Origin: a bacterium
Lineage (GTDB): Bacteria > UBA8248
Assembly (NCBI GenBank): GCA_022828125.1
Contig: JAJEJD010000014.1
Location: forward strand, 1-44,800
Direction: 5' to 3'
DNA: 44,800 nt
The notes under the pieces: model-generated
Databases searched by the model: none
What the model saw: the letters and a program-made list of their open reading frames with translations, nothing else
What the model was told of the DNA's origin: nothing
Program-made: the position numbers and the translations under genes
Shown here: positions 33,319-44,661 of the stretch, in pieces
Layout: each line of letters starts with the position of its first letter
Position numbering within the stretch: position 1 is the first letter of the stretch

Positions 33319-33947
33319 CAGGCAAGCACCTGGGCAATACCTTCCTCCACCCTCTGCGCGATTTCCTCAACGCTGCCCTCACCGTCGATCTCCGCAAGCT
33401 TGCCCTTGTCGCGATAAAACGACACCAACGGTTCGGTATGGTCCCGGTACAGATTGAGGCGACGAAGCACGGTGCTCGTCATGTCGTCCTCGCGCTGGTA
33501 GAGGTCTCCTCCACAAACGGAGCAAAGCGAGGTGTCCACCTTGGGATAGACGGCGCCGCATTTCCTGCACGTGAGTCTACCCGCCAGGCGAGCCACCACG
33601 GCCTCGCTCGAGACATTGAAATAGATAACCACATCCACGCTGTCCGGCAAGACTCTCTCCAGAGCCTCGCCCTGCTCAATCGTCCTCGGAAAACCATCCA
33701 GGATGAAGCCATTCCCGCAATCCGCTCGGGAAATGCGCTCCTCGATCACCGAAATGATAAGAGCATCCGGCACGAGACAACCCTGGTTGATGACATCTCC
33801 CACCTGTTGACCCAGCGCCGTCTTCTCCTCCACCGCCTGACGCAACATGTCTCCCGTCGAGATTTCGGGTATCTGCAGGGATTTCGAGAGCGCAGCACCC
33901 TGGGTGCCTTTTCCCGAACCCGGAGGGCCCAGAAGAATAATTTTCAC
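33318..33947 (-). CDS. adk: Adenylate kinase with zinc-binding lid
   Basis: 209-aa nucleotide kinase interconverting ATP, AMP and ADP. The P-loop G-P-P-G-S-G-K-G-T is at 7-15, the AMP site is S-T-G-D-M-L-R, and L-D-G-F-P-R-T is intact. The long lid contains Cys127, Cys130, Cys142 and Cys145, a zinc site seen in Gram-positive and several environmental lineages. Start is GTG at 33947, one nt after the secY stop; an upstream ATG at 33995 lies inside secY and is not used. Confidence 0.95.
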   Translation of the reverse strand: MKIILLGPPGSGKGTQGAALSKSLQIPEISTGDMLRQAVEEKTALGQQVGDVINQGCLVPDALIISVIEERISRADCGNGFILDGFPRTIEQGEALERVLPDSVDVVIYFNVSSEAVVARLAGRLTCRKCGAVYPKVDTSLCSVCGGDLYQREDDMTSTVLRRLNLYRDHTEPLVSFYRDKGKLAEIDGEGSVEEIAQRVEEGIAQVLA

Positions 33948-33948
33948 G

Positions 33949-35267
<1,319 letters not shown>

Positions 35268-35271
<4 letters not shown>

Positions 35272-35780
35272 TCGCTTTTATCCTCCGGCTTCGCGGCGAG
35301 GGCCACGATCTCCACGCTGCCGCCCGCGCTCTCGATTTTCCGGCGGGCCGATTCGCTGCATTTCTGGACTTTGAGGTGAAGCGCACGATCCACTTCGCCC
35401 TCACCCAAGAGCTTGACGCCGTCTTTCGCTACTTTTCGAATCAGGCCGGCGGCCCGCAGGGCGTCCGCGTCGGCGTTCACGCCCTCAGCCAGCACGTTCA
35501 AACGCCCTACGTTCAACTCGGAGAACTCTTTCTTGAAGCGGTTGTTGAACCCACGCTTCGGCAGGCGGCGCTGGAGCGGCATCTGACCACCCTCGAAACC
35601 GACTTTTCGGCTGTAGCCGGAGCGCGATTTCTGCCCTTTGTGCCCGCGCGCCGAGGTCTTGCCCCTTCCGGAGCCACTACCACGACCCACACGCCGCCTG
35701 GCCTTCACCGCCCCGTCCGGGGAGGATAAATCACCCAGGCCCGTATATGAATTTTCCGGCTTCGCGTCGTTTTCGGACAT
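35268..35780 (-). CDS. rplO: 50S ribosomal protein L15
   Basis: 170 aa, longer than the usual ~145 by an N-terminal segment of about 25 residues (M-S-E-N-D-A-K-P-E-N) before the canonical R-R-V-G-R-G-S-G-S-G-R-G-K-T. F-E-G-G-Q-M-P-L-Q-R-R-L-P-K-R-G-F is diagnostic. No closer ATG precedes the core, so the extension looks real. Confidence 0.95.
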
Positions 35781-35794
35781 TTGAATCCGGGGCG

Positions 35795-35983
35795 CTACGC
35801 CCCCTCCTCCACTTCTACGAGATGCTTGATCTTGAACACCATGCCGCGAATGCAGGCGTTGTCCGCCTTCACGACCGTCTGGTTGATCCGCCTCAGTCCC
35901 AGTCCGTGCAAAACGGCGCGCTGCTTCACGTTCGAGCCGGAAGTGCTCTTTCTCAAGGTGATTCTAATCTTATCCTGCGCCAT
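35795..35983 (-). CDS. rpmD: 50S ribosomal protein L30
   Basis: 62-aa single-domain L30: [19 protein letters not shown] and V-F-K-I-K-H-L-V-E are typical. Lies 8 nt after rpsE and 14 nt before rplO, its normal place. Confidence 0.95.
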   Translation of the reverse strand: MAQDKIRITLRKSTSGSNVKQRAVLHGLGLRRINQTVVKADNACIRGMVFKIKHLVEVEEGA

Positions 35984-35991
35984 CTTTTCCT

Positions 35992-36675
35992 CTATTCTTC
36001 CTTCGCGCCGGCGTCTTCGCCATCGCTCGCATCGTCGGCGTCACCAGCTTTGTCGGCCGGGGCGTCGTTTTCCGCAGCATCTTCCGCCGTAACCTCTGCA
36101 TCAACAGCCACGGCCGCGGCCTCGACGTCCTCCGCCACTGCGTCTTCAGCGGCGTCTTCTTCGATGCCGATTCCCCGCAGCGCCAAAACTTCATCCTTGT
36201 TGCGCAGCGAACTCAAGCCCTGCAGCGTCGCTTTGGCCGCGTTGTGCGGGTTGTTCGTGCCGATGCACTTCGTCAGTATGTCGCGCACCCCGGCGACGTC
36301 CAGAACCGCGCGCACGGGGCCGCCGGCGATGACGCCCGTTCCCCGCGCTGCCGGCTTGAGAAGTACGCGGCCCGCGCCGTATTTACCCATCGTCTGGTGG
36401 GGGATGGTCTCGTGGTCGAGGGCCACCTTCACCATTGCCTTGCGGGCCTTCTCCACGCCCTTGCGAATGGCTTCGGGCACCTCGTTCGCCTTGCCCATTC
36501 CGATGCCAACCTGACCCTTCCTGTCGCCGACGGTCACCAGGGCGCTGAAACTGAATCGCCTGCCGCCCTTCACCACCTTGGCCACACGGTTCACGTAGAT
36601 GACCCGGTCGATGAATTCACGCTCTTCGGGATTCTCGGGCTCCCTGTCCCGGCCTCGCCTTGCGTCTCGCGCCAT
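35992..36675 (-). CDS. rpsE: 30S ribosomal protein S5 with acidic C-terminal tail
   Basis: 227 aa, about 60 residues longer than usual. The core (1-170) is normal: [21 protein letters not shown] and [14 protein letters not shown]. Residues 171-227 are rich in Ala, Asp and Glu with only two or three Lys, an unusual tail for this basic protein. The ATG overlaps the rplR stop (TGATG). S5 acts at the decoding and mRNA-entry site. Confidence 0.95.
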   Translation of the reverse strand: MARDARRGRDREPENPEEREFIDRVIYVNRVAKVVKGGRRFSFSALVTVGDRKGQVGIGMGKANEVPEAIRKGVEKARKAMVKVALDHETIPHQTMGKYGAGRVLLKPAARGTGVIAGGPVRAVLDVAGVRDILTKCIGTNNPHNAAKATLQGLSSLRNKDEVLALRGIGIEEDAAEDAVAEDVEAAAVAVDAEVTAEDAAENDAPADKAGDADDASDGEDAGAKEE

Positions 36676-37055
36676 CAGAAACTCACCCCCGTCTCTCTCA
36701 CGCTGTCGGCCAGCGCCTTCACGCGGCCATGATAGAGATAGCCGTTGCGATCAAAAACCACTTTTTCCACACCCTTGGCCTTCGCGCGATCGGCCAGCAG
36801 CTTGCCGACGATAGCGGCACCCGCCACGTTGCTCCCGCCCGCGTTTTCGACTTCCTTCGCCTCGGAGGCGAAATTCTCCTCACGCGAGGAGGCCGCGGCC
36901 AGGGTCCGGCCCGAGACGTCATCAATCACCTGGGCGTAGATGTGTCCACCACTCCTGAAAACCGTCAAGCGAGGACGCTCGCCCGTTCCGCGGCTTTTCT
37001 TGCGGATTCTCACCTTTCGCTTGCGCCTCGCCTCGAGTTTCGTCAATCGACCCAC
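36675..37055 (-). CDS. rplR: 50S ribosomal protein L18
   Basis: 126-aa 5S rRNA-binding protein: basic N-terminus ([11 protein letters not shown]), [16 protein letters not shown] and the C-terminal [19 protein letters not shown]. Start is GTG at 37055. Overlaps rpsE by one nt. Confidence 0.96.
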   Translation of the reverse strand: MGRLTKLEARRKRKVRIRKKSRGTGERPRLTVFRSGGHIYAQVIDDVSGRTLAAASSREENFASEAKEVENAGGSNVAGAAIVGKLLADRAKAKGVEKVVFDRNGYLYHGRVKALADSVRETGVSF

Positions 37056-37072
37056 TTCTCAAACCTCCTGCG

Positions 37073-37618
37073 CTACACGCCGGCCTTGCCGACCTTGCGG
37101 CGAACCGTCTCGCCCGCATAGCGGATGCCCTTGCCCTTATACGGCTCGGGGGGCTTCACCTTGCGGATTTCGGCGGCCACCCAGCCCACCAACTGCTTGT
37201 CGATGCCCTTCACCTTGATCGCCGTCCGGTTGCGGTCGCTCTGCACCTCGAAGGTGATGCCCTCGATCGGTTCGATGCTCACCGGATGCGAATATCCCAC
37301 GTTCAGGACGACTCCCTTGCCCCTCTCCTCCACGCGGTATCCCAACCCGATTATCTCGAGTTCTTTTTCGAACCCTTTCGTCACGCCTTCGACCATATTG
37401 GCGATCAGCGAGCGCGTGAGGCCGTGAAGCGATTTGTCCTGGCGCGATTCGCTGACGCGCGTGACGACGATGTTCCCGTCATCTATCTCCACCCTCGGCC
37501 TGTGGTGCAACTCGAGGTCGAGTTCGCCCAGGGGCCCTTTGACGGAGATTTTCCGTCCATCGAGCTTCGCTTCGACGCCCGAGGGGATGGGAATCGGCAT
37601 TTTTCCGATGCGTGACAT
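37073..37618 (-). CDS. rplF: 50S ribosomal protein L6
   Basis: 181 aa with the usual two repeated domains; S-R-I-G-K-M-P-I near the N-terminus, G-Y-S-H-P-V and the C-terminal P-E-P-Y-K-G-K-G-I-R-Y are diagnostic. Binds near the GTPase-associated centre. Normal length. Confidence 0.97.
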   Translation of the reverse strand: MSRIGKMPIPIPSGVEAKLDGRKISVKGPLGELDLELHHRPRVEIDDGNIVVTRVSESRQDKSLHGLTRSLIANMVEGVTKGFEKELEIIGLGYRVEERGKGVVLNVGYSHPVSIEPIEGITFEVQSDRNRTAIKVKGIDKQLVGWVAAEIRKVKPPEPYKGKGIRYAGETVRRKVGKAGV

Positions 37619-37628
37619 TCAAACCACC

Positions 37629-38030
37629 TCACCAAATTTCACAGAGAACTTCACCGCCCACCCCCAGGTTCCTCGCTTCCTCATCCGTCACCACGCCTCT
37701 CGACGTCGTGAGAATGGCGATTCCCATGCCGTTGAGCACCTTGGGAACCGACTCCTTGTCCACGTACACGCGGAGGCCGGGCTTGCTGACGCGCTTGAGG
37801 CCGCTCAACACCAGCTTGCCGTCCTGGGGCGGCTTGAGCGCCACCTTGATTCGCGTCTGTCCCGTCGGACCCGGTTCGACATCGTATCCTTTGATGTAGC
37901 CCTGGGACTTCAGGATTCCGACGACTCGCGCCTTGAGTTCGCTGCCCGGAATCTCGACGCTATCATGGCCCGCACGCACCGCATTGCGAATGCGCGTCAG
38001 AAGATCGGCAATGGGATCCGTCATGCTCAT
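37629..38030 (-). CDS. rpsH: 30S ribosomal protein S8
   Basis: 133 aa: T-D-P-I-A-D-L-L-T-R-I-R-N and the C-terminal S-T-type loop (T-T-S-R-G-V-V-T-D-E-E-A, G-G-E-V-L-C-E-I-W) identify S8, the repressor of spc operons in many bacteria. Start ATG 38030 has GGAG 10 nt upstream; ATG 38024 is the alternative. A longer frame at 38099 runs into rpsN and is rejected. Confidence 0.96.
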   Translation of the reverse strand: MSMTDPIADLLTRIRNAVRAGHDSVEIPGSELKARVVGILKSQGYIKGYDVEPGPTGQTRIKVALKPPQDGKLVLSGLKRVSKPGLRVYVDKESVPKVLNGMGIAILTTSRGVVTDEEARNLGVGGEVLCEIW

Positions 38031-38046
38031 ACGCTTTGTTCTCCGG

Positions 38047-38232
38047 CTACCAACTCGACTTCGTGACTCCCGGAATTTCGCCCTTGAGCGACAATTCACG
38101 GAAACAAATCCGACAAATCTTGAAACGCCTCAAGTAGCCTCGCGGACGCCCGCAACGCTGGCAGCGGTTATACGCCCGCACGCCGAACTTGGGCGTCTTC
38201 TTCTGTTTCGCAATCAAGCATTTTTTCGCCAC
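38047..38232 (-). CDS. rpsN: 30S ribosomal protein S14, zinc-binding form
   Basis: 61-aa short S14 with zinc ligands Cys24, Cys27, Cys40 and Cys43 (C-Q-R-C-G-R-P and C-R-I-C-F-R-E-L). The [13 protein letters not shown] and P-G-V-T-K-S-S-W ends are typical of the zinc type. Confidence 0.96.
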   Translation of the reverse strand: MAKKCLIAKQKKTPKFGVRAYNRCQRCGRPRGYLRRFKICRICFRELSLKGEIPGVTKSSW

Positions 38233-38243
38233 TGTATTTCCTC

Positions 38244-38795
38244 TTAACTCGCCCGGAAGGGAACGCCCAACTCGCGAAGCAGCGCCCTGCCCTCTTCATC
38301 CGTGTTCGCCGATGTGTTCAGGACCACCCCGATGCCACGGGATCTCTCCACCTTGTCGATATCGATTTCGGGGAAAATGAGCTGCTCGCGAATCCCGAGG
38401 CTGTAGTTTCCGCGCCCGTCGAAAGACTTTGGGCTCAAGCCCCTGAAATCGCGCACGCGCGGAAGAGCCACGTTCACCAGCCGGTCCGCAAAATCCCACA
38501 TCCGCGCGCCGCGAAGCGTCACCATCGCCCCGATGGGCATGCCCTCGCGCAGCTTGAAATTCGCGATGGATTTCCTCGCGCGTGTGATGACGGGCTTCTG
38601 GCCCGCAATGCTCGTCAACTCGGCGACGCCGTTCTCCAGAGTCGCCGCATTCTGCACGGCCTCCCCAAGACCCATGTTCAGGGTGACCTTCACAAGTCGC
38701 GGAATCTGCATGACGTTGGCGTATTCGAACTCCTTGCGGAGTTTTTCCACGATTTCGTCACGATAAAGCTGCAACATTCTGGGCACGTACGCCAT
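38244..38795 (-). CDS. rplE: 50S ribosomal protein L5
   Basis: 183-aa 5S rRNA-binding protein. [30 protein letters not shown] and [17 protein letters not shown] are diagnostic. Normal length and place between rplX and rpsN. Confidence 0.97.
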   Translation of the reverse strand: MAYVPRMLQLYRDEIVEKLRKEFEYANVMQIPRLVKVTLNMGLGEAVQNAATLENGVAELTSIAGQKPVITRARKSIANFKLREGMPIGAMVTLRGARMWDFADRLVNVALPRVRDFRGLSPKSFDGRGNYSLGIREQLIFPEIDIDKVERSRGIGVVLNTSANTDEEGRALLRELGVPFRAS

Positions 38796-38818
38796 TTCGA
38801 ATAAAATCCTTTTCTCTT

Positions 38819-39157
38819 CTACACCGTATCGAGCAATTCGCCGCTGCTATGCGTCACGCGCACGTGCGCGCCGTCTTCGAGCCGCTTTCTCCGAATCCGC
38901 GAAGGCTGGTTGGTCTTCGGGTCCACGGGCATGACGTTGGAAATATGGATCTTGCCCTCCCGCTCCAGAATACCGCCTTGCTGCTGCCCCTGGCTCGGCT
39001 TCGTGTGCCGCTTCACGATGTTCACCTTCTCGACGATGACACGGTTCTCATGTTTAAGCACCTGAAGTACCTTGCCGGTCTTCCCCTTCTCGCGGCCGGC
39101 GATCACCTGAACGATGTCGCCTTTTTTTACATGCGTTTTCTTTGGATTCGAACCCAT
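38819..39157 (-). CDS. rplX: 50S ribosomal protein L24
   Basis: 112 aa with the KOW motif [16 protein letters not shown] 39157 is preferred because GAGG lies about 6 nt upstream. A GTG at 39169 overlapping the rplN stop (GTGA) would add four residues. L24 starts large-subunit assembly. Confidence 0.95.
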   Translation of the reverse strand: MGSNPKKTHVKKGDIVQVIAGREKGKTGKVLQVLKHENRVIVEKVNIVKRHTKPSQGQQQGGILEREGKIHISNVMPVDPKTNQPSRIRRKRLEDGAHVRVTHSSGELLDTV

Positions 39158-39165
39158 CTCGTTCC

Positions 39166-39534
39166 TCACAGAACCTCAGGCGCGAGCGAAACGATGCGCA
39201 TGAACCGCTTGCGTCTCAACTCGCGGGCCACGGGCCCGAAAATGCGCGTCCCCATCGGTTCACGCGCCTCATTGATGATGACGACGGCATTGTCGTCGAA
39301 GCGAATGTAGGTGCCGTCCTCGCGCCCGGTCTCCTTGACGGTGCGAACGACGACGGCGCGCCTGACTTCTCCTTTTTTCACGGGACTGTTCGGCACGGCT
39401 TCCTTAATCGCCACGACGATGATGTCGCCGATCCGCGCGTACCGCCGTCGCGAGCCGCCCAACACCTTGATGCACTGGGCGCGCTTCGCCCCCGAATTGT
39501 CCGCCACGCTGCACATTGTTTCGACCTGAATCAT
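39166..39534 (-). CDS. rplN: 50S ribosomal protein L14
   Basis: 122 aa, exactly the standard length. [17 protein letters not shown] and the C-terminal [12 protein letters not shown] are canonical. Confidence 0.97.
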   Translation of the reverse strand: MIQVETMCSVADNSGAKRAQCIKVLGGSRRRYARIGDIIVVAIKEAVPNSPVKKGEVRRAVVVRTVKETGREDGTYIRFDDNAVVIINEAREPMGTRIFGPVARELRRKRFMRIVSLAPEVL

Positions 39535-39546
39535 TTTCCCGGTTCC

Positions 39547-39807
39547 CTACTTGCTGCGCTCGATCACATCCAGAAGACGCCAGCGCTTCCTCCGGCTTAT
39601 CGGCCTGGTTTCGATAATGCGCACCCTGTCTCCCGTATTGAGTGAGTTCTCCTCGTCGTGAACCAGATATTTCTTTCTCCTGCGCACGACGCGCTTGAAG
39701 GTCGTATGCTTGAACATACGCACCACCTCGACGGTGGCGGTCTTGTCCGTCACGTCGCTTACGACTCTTCCTTCCCGAACCTTCCGCCTGCCTCGAACAT
39801 CACTCAT
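39547..39807 (-). CDS. rpsQ: 30S ribosomal protein S17
   Basis: 86-aa OB-fold 16S rRNA-binding protein: G-R-V-V-S-D-V-T-D-K-T-A-T-V, Y-L-V-H-D-E-E-N and R-P-I-S-R-R-K-R-W-R are typical. Directly abuts rpmC (start at 39807, rpmC stop at 39808). Confidence 0.97.
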   Translation of the reverse strand: MSDVRGRRKVREGRVVSDVTDKTATVEVVRMFKHTTFKRVVRRRKKYLVHDEENSLNTGDRVRIIETRPISRRKRWRLLDVIERSK

Positions 39808-40029
39808 CTACGATCCCTCTCCCTCTGTGCCCGCGGCCGGCGCGCTTTCGCGTTCACGCTTTGAAGTCAACACCCGCGCCAAATCCCGCTTCAACACTCC
39901 GATGCGCGCTGTATTGTCCAGTTGGCCCGTCGCCTTTCGAAAGCGCAGGTTGAACAACTCCTGACGCAATTCCTTCTCCTTGAAGCCAAGTTCGTCATCG
40001 CTCAGTTCGAGGACCTCGCCGTATTTCAC
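39808..40029 (-). CDS. rpmC: 50S ribosomal protein L29
   Basis: 73 aa, two-helix L29 at the exit tunnel: K-E-L-R-Q-E-L-F-N-L-R-F-R-K-A-T-G-Q-L and a Thr/Gly/Glu-rich C-terminal end. Start is GTG at 40029. Lies 13 nt after rplP. Confidence 0.95.
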   Translation of the reverse strand: MKYGEVLELSDDELGFKEKELRQELFNLRFRKATGQLDNTARIGVLKRDLARVLTSKRERESAPAAGTEGEGS

Positions 40030-40042
40030 GCCATCATCCCCC

Positions 40043-40450
40043 TCAGGAAGAGGTTACAATCCTGGTTTTGCACGGCAGCTTCTGGGCGGCCAGGCGCAGC
40101 GCCTCGCGGGCGACGTCGTCGGCGACGCCGTCCATCTCGTAGAGAATCCTGCCCGCGCGCACGGGCGCCACCCAGTACTCGGGCGAACCCTTGCCCTTGC
40201 CCATGCGAACCTCGGCCGGTTTCTTGCACATGGGTTTATCGGGGAAAAGACGAATCCATATCCGCCCACCGCGCTTGACGTGGCGCGTCATCGCGATACG
40301 GGCCGCCTCAATCTGGCGCGCCGTAATGTGCGCCGTCTCCAGGGTTTGAAGCCCGTAGGAGCCGAACGAGAGCGTCGAGCCGCGCTGGGCTTTGCCGTCC
40401 AGACGACCCTTCTGCGTCTTTCTGAACTTCGTTCTTTTCGGTTGCAGCAT
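40043..40450 (-). CDS. rplP: 50S ribosomal protein L16
   Basis: 135 aa: [24 protein letters not shown] and [10 protein letters not shown] with the conserved Arg. L16 organises the A-site tRNA and 5S region. Normal length. Confidence 0.97.
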   Translation of the reverse strand: MLQPKRTKFRKTQKGRLDGKAQRGSTLSFGSYGLQTLETAHITARQIEAARIAMTRHVKRGGRIWIRLFPDKPMCKKPAEVRMGKGKGSPEYWVAPVRAGRILYEMDGVADDVAREALRLAAQKLPCKTRIVTSS

Positions 40451-40470
40451 GTCTCGCTCCTAAGCGCCTG

Positions 40471-41133
40471 TTACGAACCCAGGGTCTGGGAAGGCGTTCT
40501 TCTCGTTTGCCGGATCATCTCGCCCCTGAATATCCAGACCTTCACCCCGATGATTCCGTATGTCGTCTTGCCTTCGGCGAAGCCATAGTCGATGTCCGCG
40601 CGAAGGGTCTGAAGCGGCACGCGGCCCTCCCGGTACCACTCGGTCCGCGCAATCTCGGCGCCCCCGAGCCTGCCGGAACACTGAATCTTCACGCCCTTGG
40701 CGCCAAAGCGAAGCGCAGAGGTCACCGCTTTTTTCATCGCTCGACGGAAGGCGATCCGGCGCTCGAGCTGCATGGCGATGTTCTCGGCCACGAGCTGGGC
40801 ATCCATCTCGGCCTTTCGCACTTCCTTGATGTTCACGTTCACCTGATTGCCGGTGAGTTCCTGCAGATCCGCTTTCAGCCTATCCACCTCAGCACCACGC
40901 TTTCCAATGATGATGCCCGGCCGGGCCGTCCAGATGTTGATGCGCGCACGCTCGCTCGCTCGCTCTATCTCCACGTTGCTCACGCCTGCGTGCGAGAGAC
41001 GCTCCTTCACGTACTTGCGGATGCGCTGATCGTCCAGAAGCAGGTCGCCGAAATTGTGCTTGGCGAACCAGTGCGAATTCCAGCCTCTGGTGATGCCGAC
41101 CCGAAAACCGATGGGGTGAACTTTTTGACCCAT
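40471..41133 (-). CDS. rpsC: 30S ribosomal protein S3
   Basis: 220 aa with an N-terminal KH domain ([10 protein letters not shown]) and C-terminal S3 domain ([13 protein letters not shown]). Starts [13 protein letters not shown]. Forms the mRNA entry site with S4 and S5. Confidence 0.97.
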   Translation of the reverse strand: MGQKVHPIGFRVGITRGWNSHWFAKHNFGDLLLDDQRIRKYVKERLSHAGVSNVEIERASERARINIWTARPGIIIGKRGAEVDRLKADLQELTGNQVNVNIKEVRKAEMDAQLVAENIAMQLERRIAFRRAMKKAVTSALRFGAKGVKIQCSGRLGGAEIARTEWYREGRVPLQTLRADIDYGFAEGKTTYGIIGVKVWIFRGEMIRQTRRTPSQTLGS

Positions 41134-41143
41134 TTGTATCCCC

Positions 41144-41479
41144 CTAATTCGCTTCGCCGATATCCACGCGAATGTGGCAACTTCTGTGTTTGACGCGACC
41201 GATGCGCCCGCGCGCCCGCGCGCGGAACCGCTTGAGCGTCGGCCCCACGTCGACCCGAACGCTCTTCACGATGAGACCTTCGGGATCGTCATGCTCACCC
41301 TTGTCGGTGGCGTTTGCGAGTGCGGAGAGAAGCACCTTCTCCACCACCTTGGCCGATGAGCGCGTGGACAGGCGCAAAAGGTTGAGGGCGTCCGCCACCC
41401 GCTTGCCGCGGATCATATCCGCTATCTGGCGCGTCTTGCGCGGCTTGGCGCGGTAATATTTCAAAATCGCCTTGGACAT
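41144..41479 (-). CDS. rplV: 50S ribosomal protein L22
   Basis: 111 aa: [13 protein letters not shown] and the extended hairpin [13 protein letters not shown], the tunnel loop that lies next to macrolide sites. Normal length, between rpsS and rpsC. Confidence 0.97.
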   Translation of the reverse strand: MSKAILKYYRAKPRKTRQIADMIRGKRVADALNLLRLSTRSSAKVVEKVLLSALANATDKGEHDDPEGLIVKSVRVDVGPTLKRFRARARGRIGRVKHRSCHIRVDIGEAN

Positions 41480-41516
41480 GTCATTCCCTTGCCTGTTTCG
41501 ACCGATCCACCAGAAC

Positions 41517-41801
41517 CTACTTCAGCGTAACCTGCCGCTTCGTCATTCCCGAATGCGAGCGGAACGTGCGGGTGGGGGAAAAATCCCCGAGCTTGAAGCC
41601 CACCATGTTCTCCGTCACGTACACGGGCACGAATTTCTTGCCGTTGTGCACGGCGAACGTATGCCCGACGAAATCGGGGACGATGGTGGAACGCCTCGAC
41701 CAGGTCCTGATCATCCGCTTCTCGCCGCTCTCGTCCATCGCCTCCACTTTCTTTCGGAGGTGAGCATCTACGAATGGTCCCTTGTGAAGAGAACGTGGCA
41801 T
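41517..41801 (-). CDS. rpsS: 30S ribosomal protein S19
   Basis: 94 aa: [31 protein letters not shown] and [10 protein letters not shown] are canonical. Small-subunit head protein. Confidence 0.97.
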   Translation of the reverse strand: MPRSLHKGPFVDAHLRKKVEAMDESGEKRMIRTWSRRSTIVPDFVGHTFAVHNGKKFVPVYVTENMVGFKLGDFSPTRTFRSHSGMTKRQVTLK

Positions 41802-41827
41802 CGCTATCCAATCTCCCTGAAATCCGG

Positions 41828-42658
41828 CTACCTGGATTTTCTTCGCCGCACGATGAATTTGGAAGAAGGCTTATCCTTCTTGCGCGTCTTGTACCCTTTC
41901 GTCGGCTTGCCCCACGGGGTCACCGGGTGCCTGCCTCCCGAACTCTTTCCCTCGCCGCCGCCCAGGGGGTGATCCACCGGGTTCATGGCCACGCCACGGA
42001 CGTTGGGGCGACGACCCAGCCACCGCTTGCGCCCCGCCTTTCCGAGGCTCACGTTGCTGTGGTCGGAATTTCCCACCTCGCCTATCGTGGCGTAGCAGGA
42101 AAGGTGAATCATGCGGACCTCGCCGGAGGAGAGCCTGAACTGCGCGTAATTTCCCTCCTTCGCCATGAGCTGGGCGCTCACGCCCGCGCTACGGGCGATC
42201 TGTCCACCACGCCCCGGCTTCATCTCGATGTTGTGGCATGTGGTACCCAGCGGAATCCGCTCCACGGGCAGCGCGTTTCCGGTGCGGATCTCCGCCTCCG
42301 GCCCGGAGCTTATGGTCGCGCCCACTTCCAGGCCGTCGGGAGCGATGATGTAGCGCTTCTCCCCGTCGAGATAGACGATGAGCGCCAACCGCGCGGAGCG
42401 GTTCGGATCATATTCGATCGAGCGCACCTTGCCGGGCACGCCGGTTTTCTCCCGCCGGAAATCCACCACCCGGTAGCGGCGCTTGTGGCCTCCACCCCGT
42501 TGGTAGGTGGTGATGCGACCCCGGTTGTTCCGTCCGCCGGATTTCGACATCCCCTTGGTCAGGGACTTCTCGGGCCGATCCGTCGTAATTTCGTCCCGAA
42601 CCAGAACGTCCTGGAACCTCCGCCCCGGAGAAGTCGGCTTGTATTTTTTCACCGGCAT
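41828..42658 (-). CDS. rplB: 50S ribosomal protein L2
   Basis: 276-aa core peptidyl-transferase-region protein. Y-K-P-T-S-P-G-R-R near the start, [17 protein letters not shown], and the C-terminal [12 protein letters not shown] with the conserved His identify it. Normal length. Confidence 0.98.
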   Translation of the reverse strand: MPVKKYKPTSPGRRFQDVLVRDEITTDRPEKSLTKGMSKSGGRNNRGRITTYQRGGGHKRRYRVVDFRREKTGVPGKVRSIEYDPNRSARLALIVYLDGEKRYIIAPDGLEVGATISSGPEAEIRTGNALPVERIPLGTTCHNIEMKPGRGGQIARSAGVSAQLMAKEGNYAQFRLSSGEVRMIHLSCYATIGEVGNSDHSNVSLGKAGRKRWLGRRPNVRGVAMNPVDHPLGGGEGKSSGGRHPVTPWGKPTKGYKTRKKDKPSSKFIVRRRKSR

Positions 42659-42675
42659 CGCACTCGCCTCAAAAT

Positions 42676-42963
42676 CTAGGTAGATTCAAAAAACTCGATC
42701 GTGTCGCCTTCGCGCAGCGTCACAATCGCTTTTTTCCATGCGGGCTTGGTCCCCTGATAGCGACCCATGCGAACCTTCTTGCCGGGCACCCGCATCGTGT
42801 TCACGTTCAGCACCGTAACGCCGAACAACTCCTGCACCGCCTGTTTTATCTCTATCTTGTTGGCCTCGACAGCAACCTCGAAGACAACCTTGTTCGCCTC
42901 CTCGGAGCTCGCGATGCTTTTCTCCGTCACGCAGGGCCTGCGGATGATGGACGTGCTTTCCAT
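42676..42963 (-). CDS. rplW: 50S ribosomal protein L23
   Basis: 95-aa exit-tunnel protein that docks trigger factor and [28 protein letters not shown] and the [10 protein letters not shown] loop. Follows rplD by 3 nt. Confidence 0.96.
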   Translation of the reverse strand: MESTSIIRRPCVTEKSIASSEEANKVVFEVAVEANKIEIKQAVQELFGVTVLNVNTMRVPGKKVRMGRYQGTKPAWKKAIVTLREGDTIEFFEST

Positions 42964-42966
42964 GAC

Positions 42967-43593
42967 CTAGCCCGCCAATCTTTCCGAGATGCCGCCGAGC
43001 GCGCCCTTGGTGCAAACGAGGTGCTCGTGACCCATGATGTCGTATACGTTCAGACCCTCGGGCCTCATCGGTTTCGCGCCCTTGATGTTTCTCGTTGCCA
43101 ACTCGAAATTCCGCTCGTTCCCGTCGTCCACGATTAACGCCTTGCTCCCGAGGTTCAGGTTCCCGATAACCTCCGCCATGAGGCGCGTCTTGGGCTCGGG
43201 CAGATTGAGGTCGCGCACGACGAGCAGTTTTCCTTCTTTCCATTTCAAATTCAGGGCGCTCCTGAGCGCACCGCTTTTCATCTTCTTGTTCATTTTTTGG
43301 GTGTAATCGCGCGGTTTGGGGCCGAAGGTAGTCCCCCCATGCCGCCATATCGGGGACTTAACGTCGCCCGCGCGCGCGCGTCCCCCGCCCTTTTGGCGAA
43401 AAGGCTTCGCGCCCGTGCCGTGCACTTCCTTGCGCGTCAGCGTGGAATGCGTGCCTGCGCGCCGCGCCGCGAGTTGCGCCTTCACCATCTGGTGGATCAG
43501 GTGTACTTTCACCTCACCGTCAAAAACGGACTCGGGCAGATCCATCTGCTCCACCACCTGACCTTCTAAGTCATACACATCGATCTGGGGCAT
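42967..43593 (-). CDS. rplD: 50S ribosomal protein L4
   Basis: 208 aa. ATG 43593 has GAGG 6-7 nt upstream; a TTG at 43605 would add four residues. R-A-G-T-H-S-T-L-T-R-K-E-V-H-G and K-P-F-R-Q-K-G-G-G-R-A-R are the tunnel-loop marks. In some bacteria L4 also controls the S10 operon. Confidence 0.96.
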   Translation of the reverse strand: MPQIDVYDLEGQVVEQMDLPESVFDGEVKVHLIHQMVKAQLAARRAGTHSTLTRKEVHGTGAKPFRQKGGGRARAGDVKSPIWRHGGTTFGPKPRDYTQKMNKKMKSGALRSALNLKWKEGKLLVVRDLNLPEPKTRLMAEVIGNLNLGSKALIVDDGNERNFELATRNIKGAKPMRPEGLNVYDIMGHEHLVCTKGALGGISERLAG

Positions 43594-43601
43594 GTCGTTC
43601 C

Positions 43602-44315
43602 TCAATTCCCTCGCGCAGCCCGCTTCGAAGCCTTCAGGGGGTTCAGGCTCCTGGCCTGCTCTTTCGGTTTTTCCAGTCCGCCCCTGTTGCCCTTGACACT
43701 CTTGCGCAAAATCACAAATCCATCGTTCGCACCGGGCACGGCCCCTCTGAGCAAAAGAAGATTTTCCTCGGGGATGATGTCCACCACCAGGAGTCCCTGC
43801 GTGGTGACTTTCTCGTTCCCCATCTGGCCCGGCATTTTCTTGCCCTTGATGATCTTCGATGGATACGCCGAAGCGCCCATCGCCCCCGGCAGGCGATCGA
43901 ACATGCCGCCGTGGGAGGCGGGCCCGCCGCCGAATCCATGACGCTTCATCACGCCTGCGAAGCCGCGCCCTTTGCTCGTGCCCGTGATGTCAATCCGGTC
44001 GCCGCGATCGAATATCGTCACGTCGATGAGGCTGCCCGCTTCGAGTTCCGCGTCCTCATCTTCCAGCGGAACTTCCTTCAGATACCGAAACGGCTGCGTC
44101 CCCGCTTTTTGAAAATGGCCCAGGGCCGCCTTCGAGAGGCCCTTTTCCTTTCGGGGCATATACCCGAGTTGAGCGGCCGCATAGCCGTCATTCTCCTCGG
44201 TTTTTCGCTGCACGACGGTGCAAGGACCCGCCTCGACCACCGTCACCGAGATCGCTCCGCCATCCGGTGAAAAGACCTGGGTCATCCCGACTTTTCGACC
44301 AAGTAAAAATTGCAT
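43602..44315 (-). CDS. rplC: 50S ribosomal protein L3
   Basis: 237 aa: L-L-G-R-K-V-G-M-T-Q-V-F at the start, G-T-S-K-G-R-G-F-A-G-V-M-K-R-H and F-G-G-G-P-A-S-H-G as the conserved tryptophan-finger region. ATG 44315 is chosen; the GTG directly before it is an alternative. C-terminal tail is a little longer than usual and basic. Confidence 0.96.
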   Translation of the reverse strand: MQFLLGRKVGMTQVFSPDGGAISVTVVEAGPCTVVQRKTEENDGYAAAQLGYMPRKEKGLSKAALGHFQKAGTQPFRYLKEVPLEDEDAELEAGSLIDVTIFDRGDRIDITGTSKGRGFAGVMKRHGFGGGPASHGGMFDRLPGAMGASAYPSKIIKGKKMPGQMGNEKVTTQGLLVVDIIPEENLLLLRGAVPGANDGFVILRKSVKGNRGGLEKPKEQARSLNPLKASKRAARGN

Positions 44316-44328
44316 CACATCATCCCGT

Positions 44329-44637
44329 CTAGTTCAGCTTGATCTCGACGTCTACGCCGGCGGCGAGTTCGAGTTTCATGAGCGCATCCACCGTCTGCTG
44401 GGTGGGTTCCATGATGTCTACGAGCCTCTTATGCGTCCGGATCTCGAACTGCTCTCTCGATTTCTTGTCGATGTGCGGGCCGCGCAGCACCGTGTATTTG
44501 TTGATGGAAGTGGGCAGCGGCACCGGCCCCACCAGCGAAGCGCCCGTTCGCTTCACCGTATCGACGATCTCGCCCACCGATTGGTCCAGCAGACGGTGAT
44601 CGTATGCCTTGAGTCGAATCCGAATCTTCTGGCTCAT
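44329..44637 (-). CDS. rpsJ: 30S ribosomal protein S10
   Basis: 102-aa protein: [31 protein letters not shown] and the C-terminal V-D-V-E-I-K-L are canonical. First gene of the S10 operon, just after tuf. Also acts in transcription antitermination with NusB. Confidence 0.98.
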   Translation of the reverse strand: MSQKIRIRLKAYDHRLLDQSVGEIVDTVKRTGASLVGPVPLPTSINKYTVLRGPHIDKKSREQFEIRTHKRLVDIMEPTQQTVDALMKLELAAGVDVEIKLN

Positions 44638-44661
44638 TTCCCCCGCTATCCTTCCATCTCT

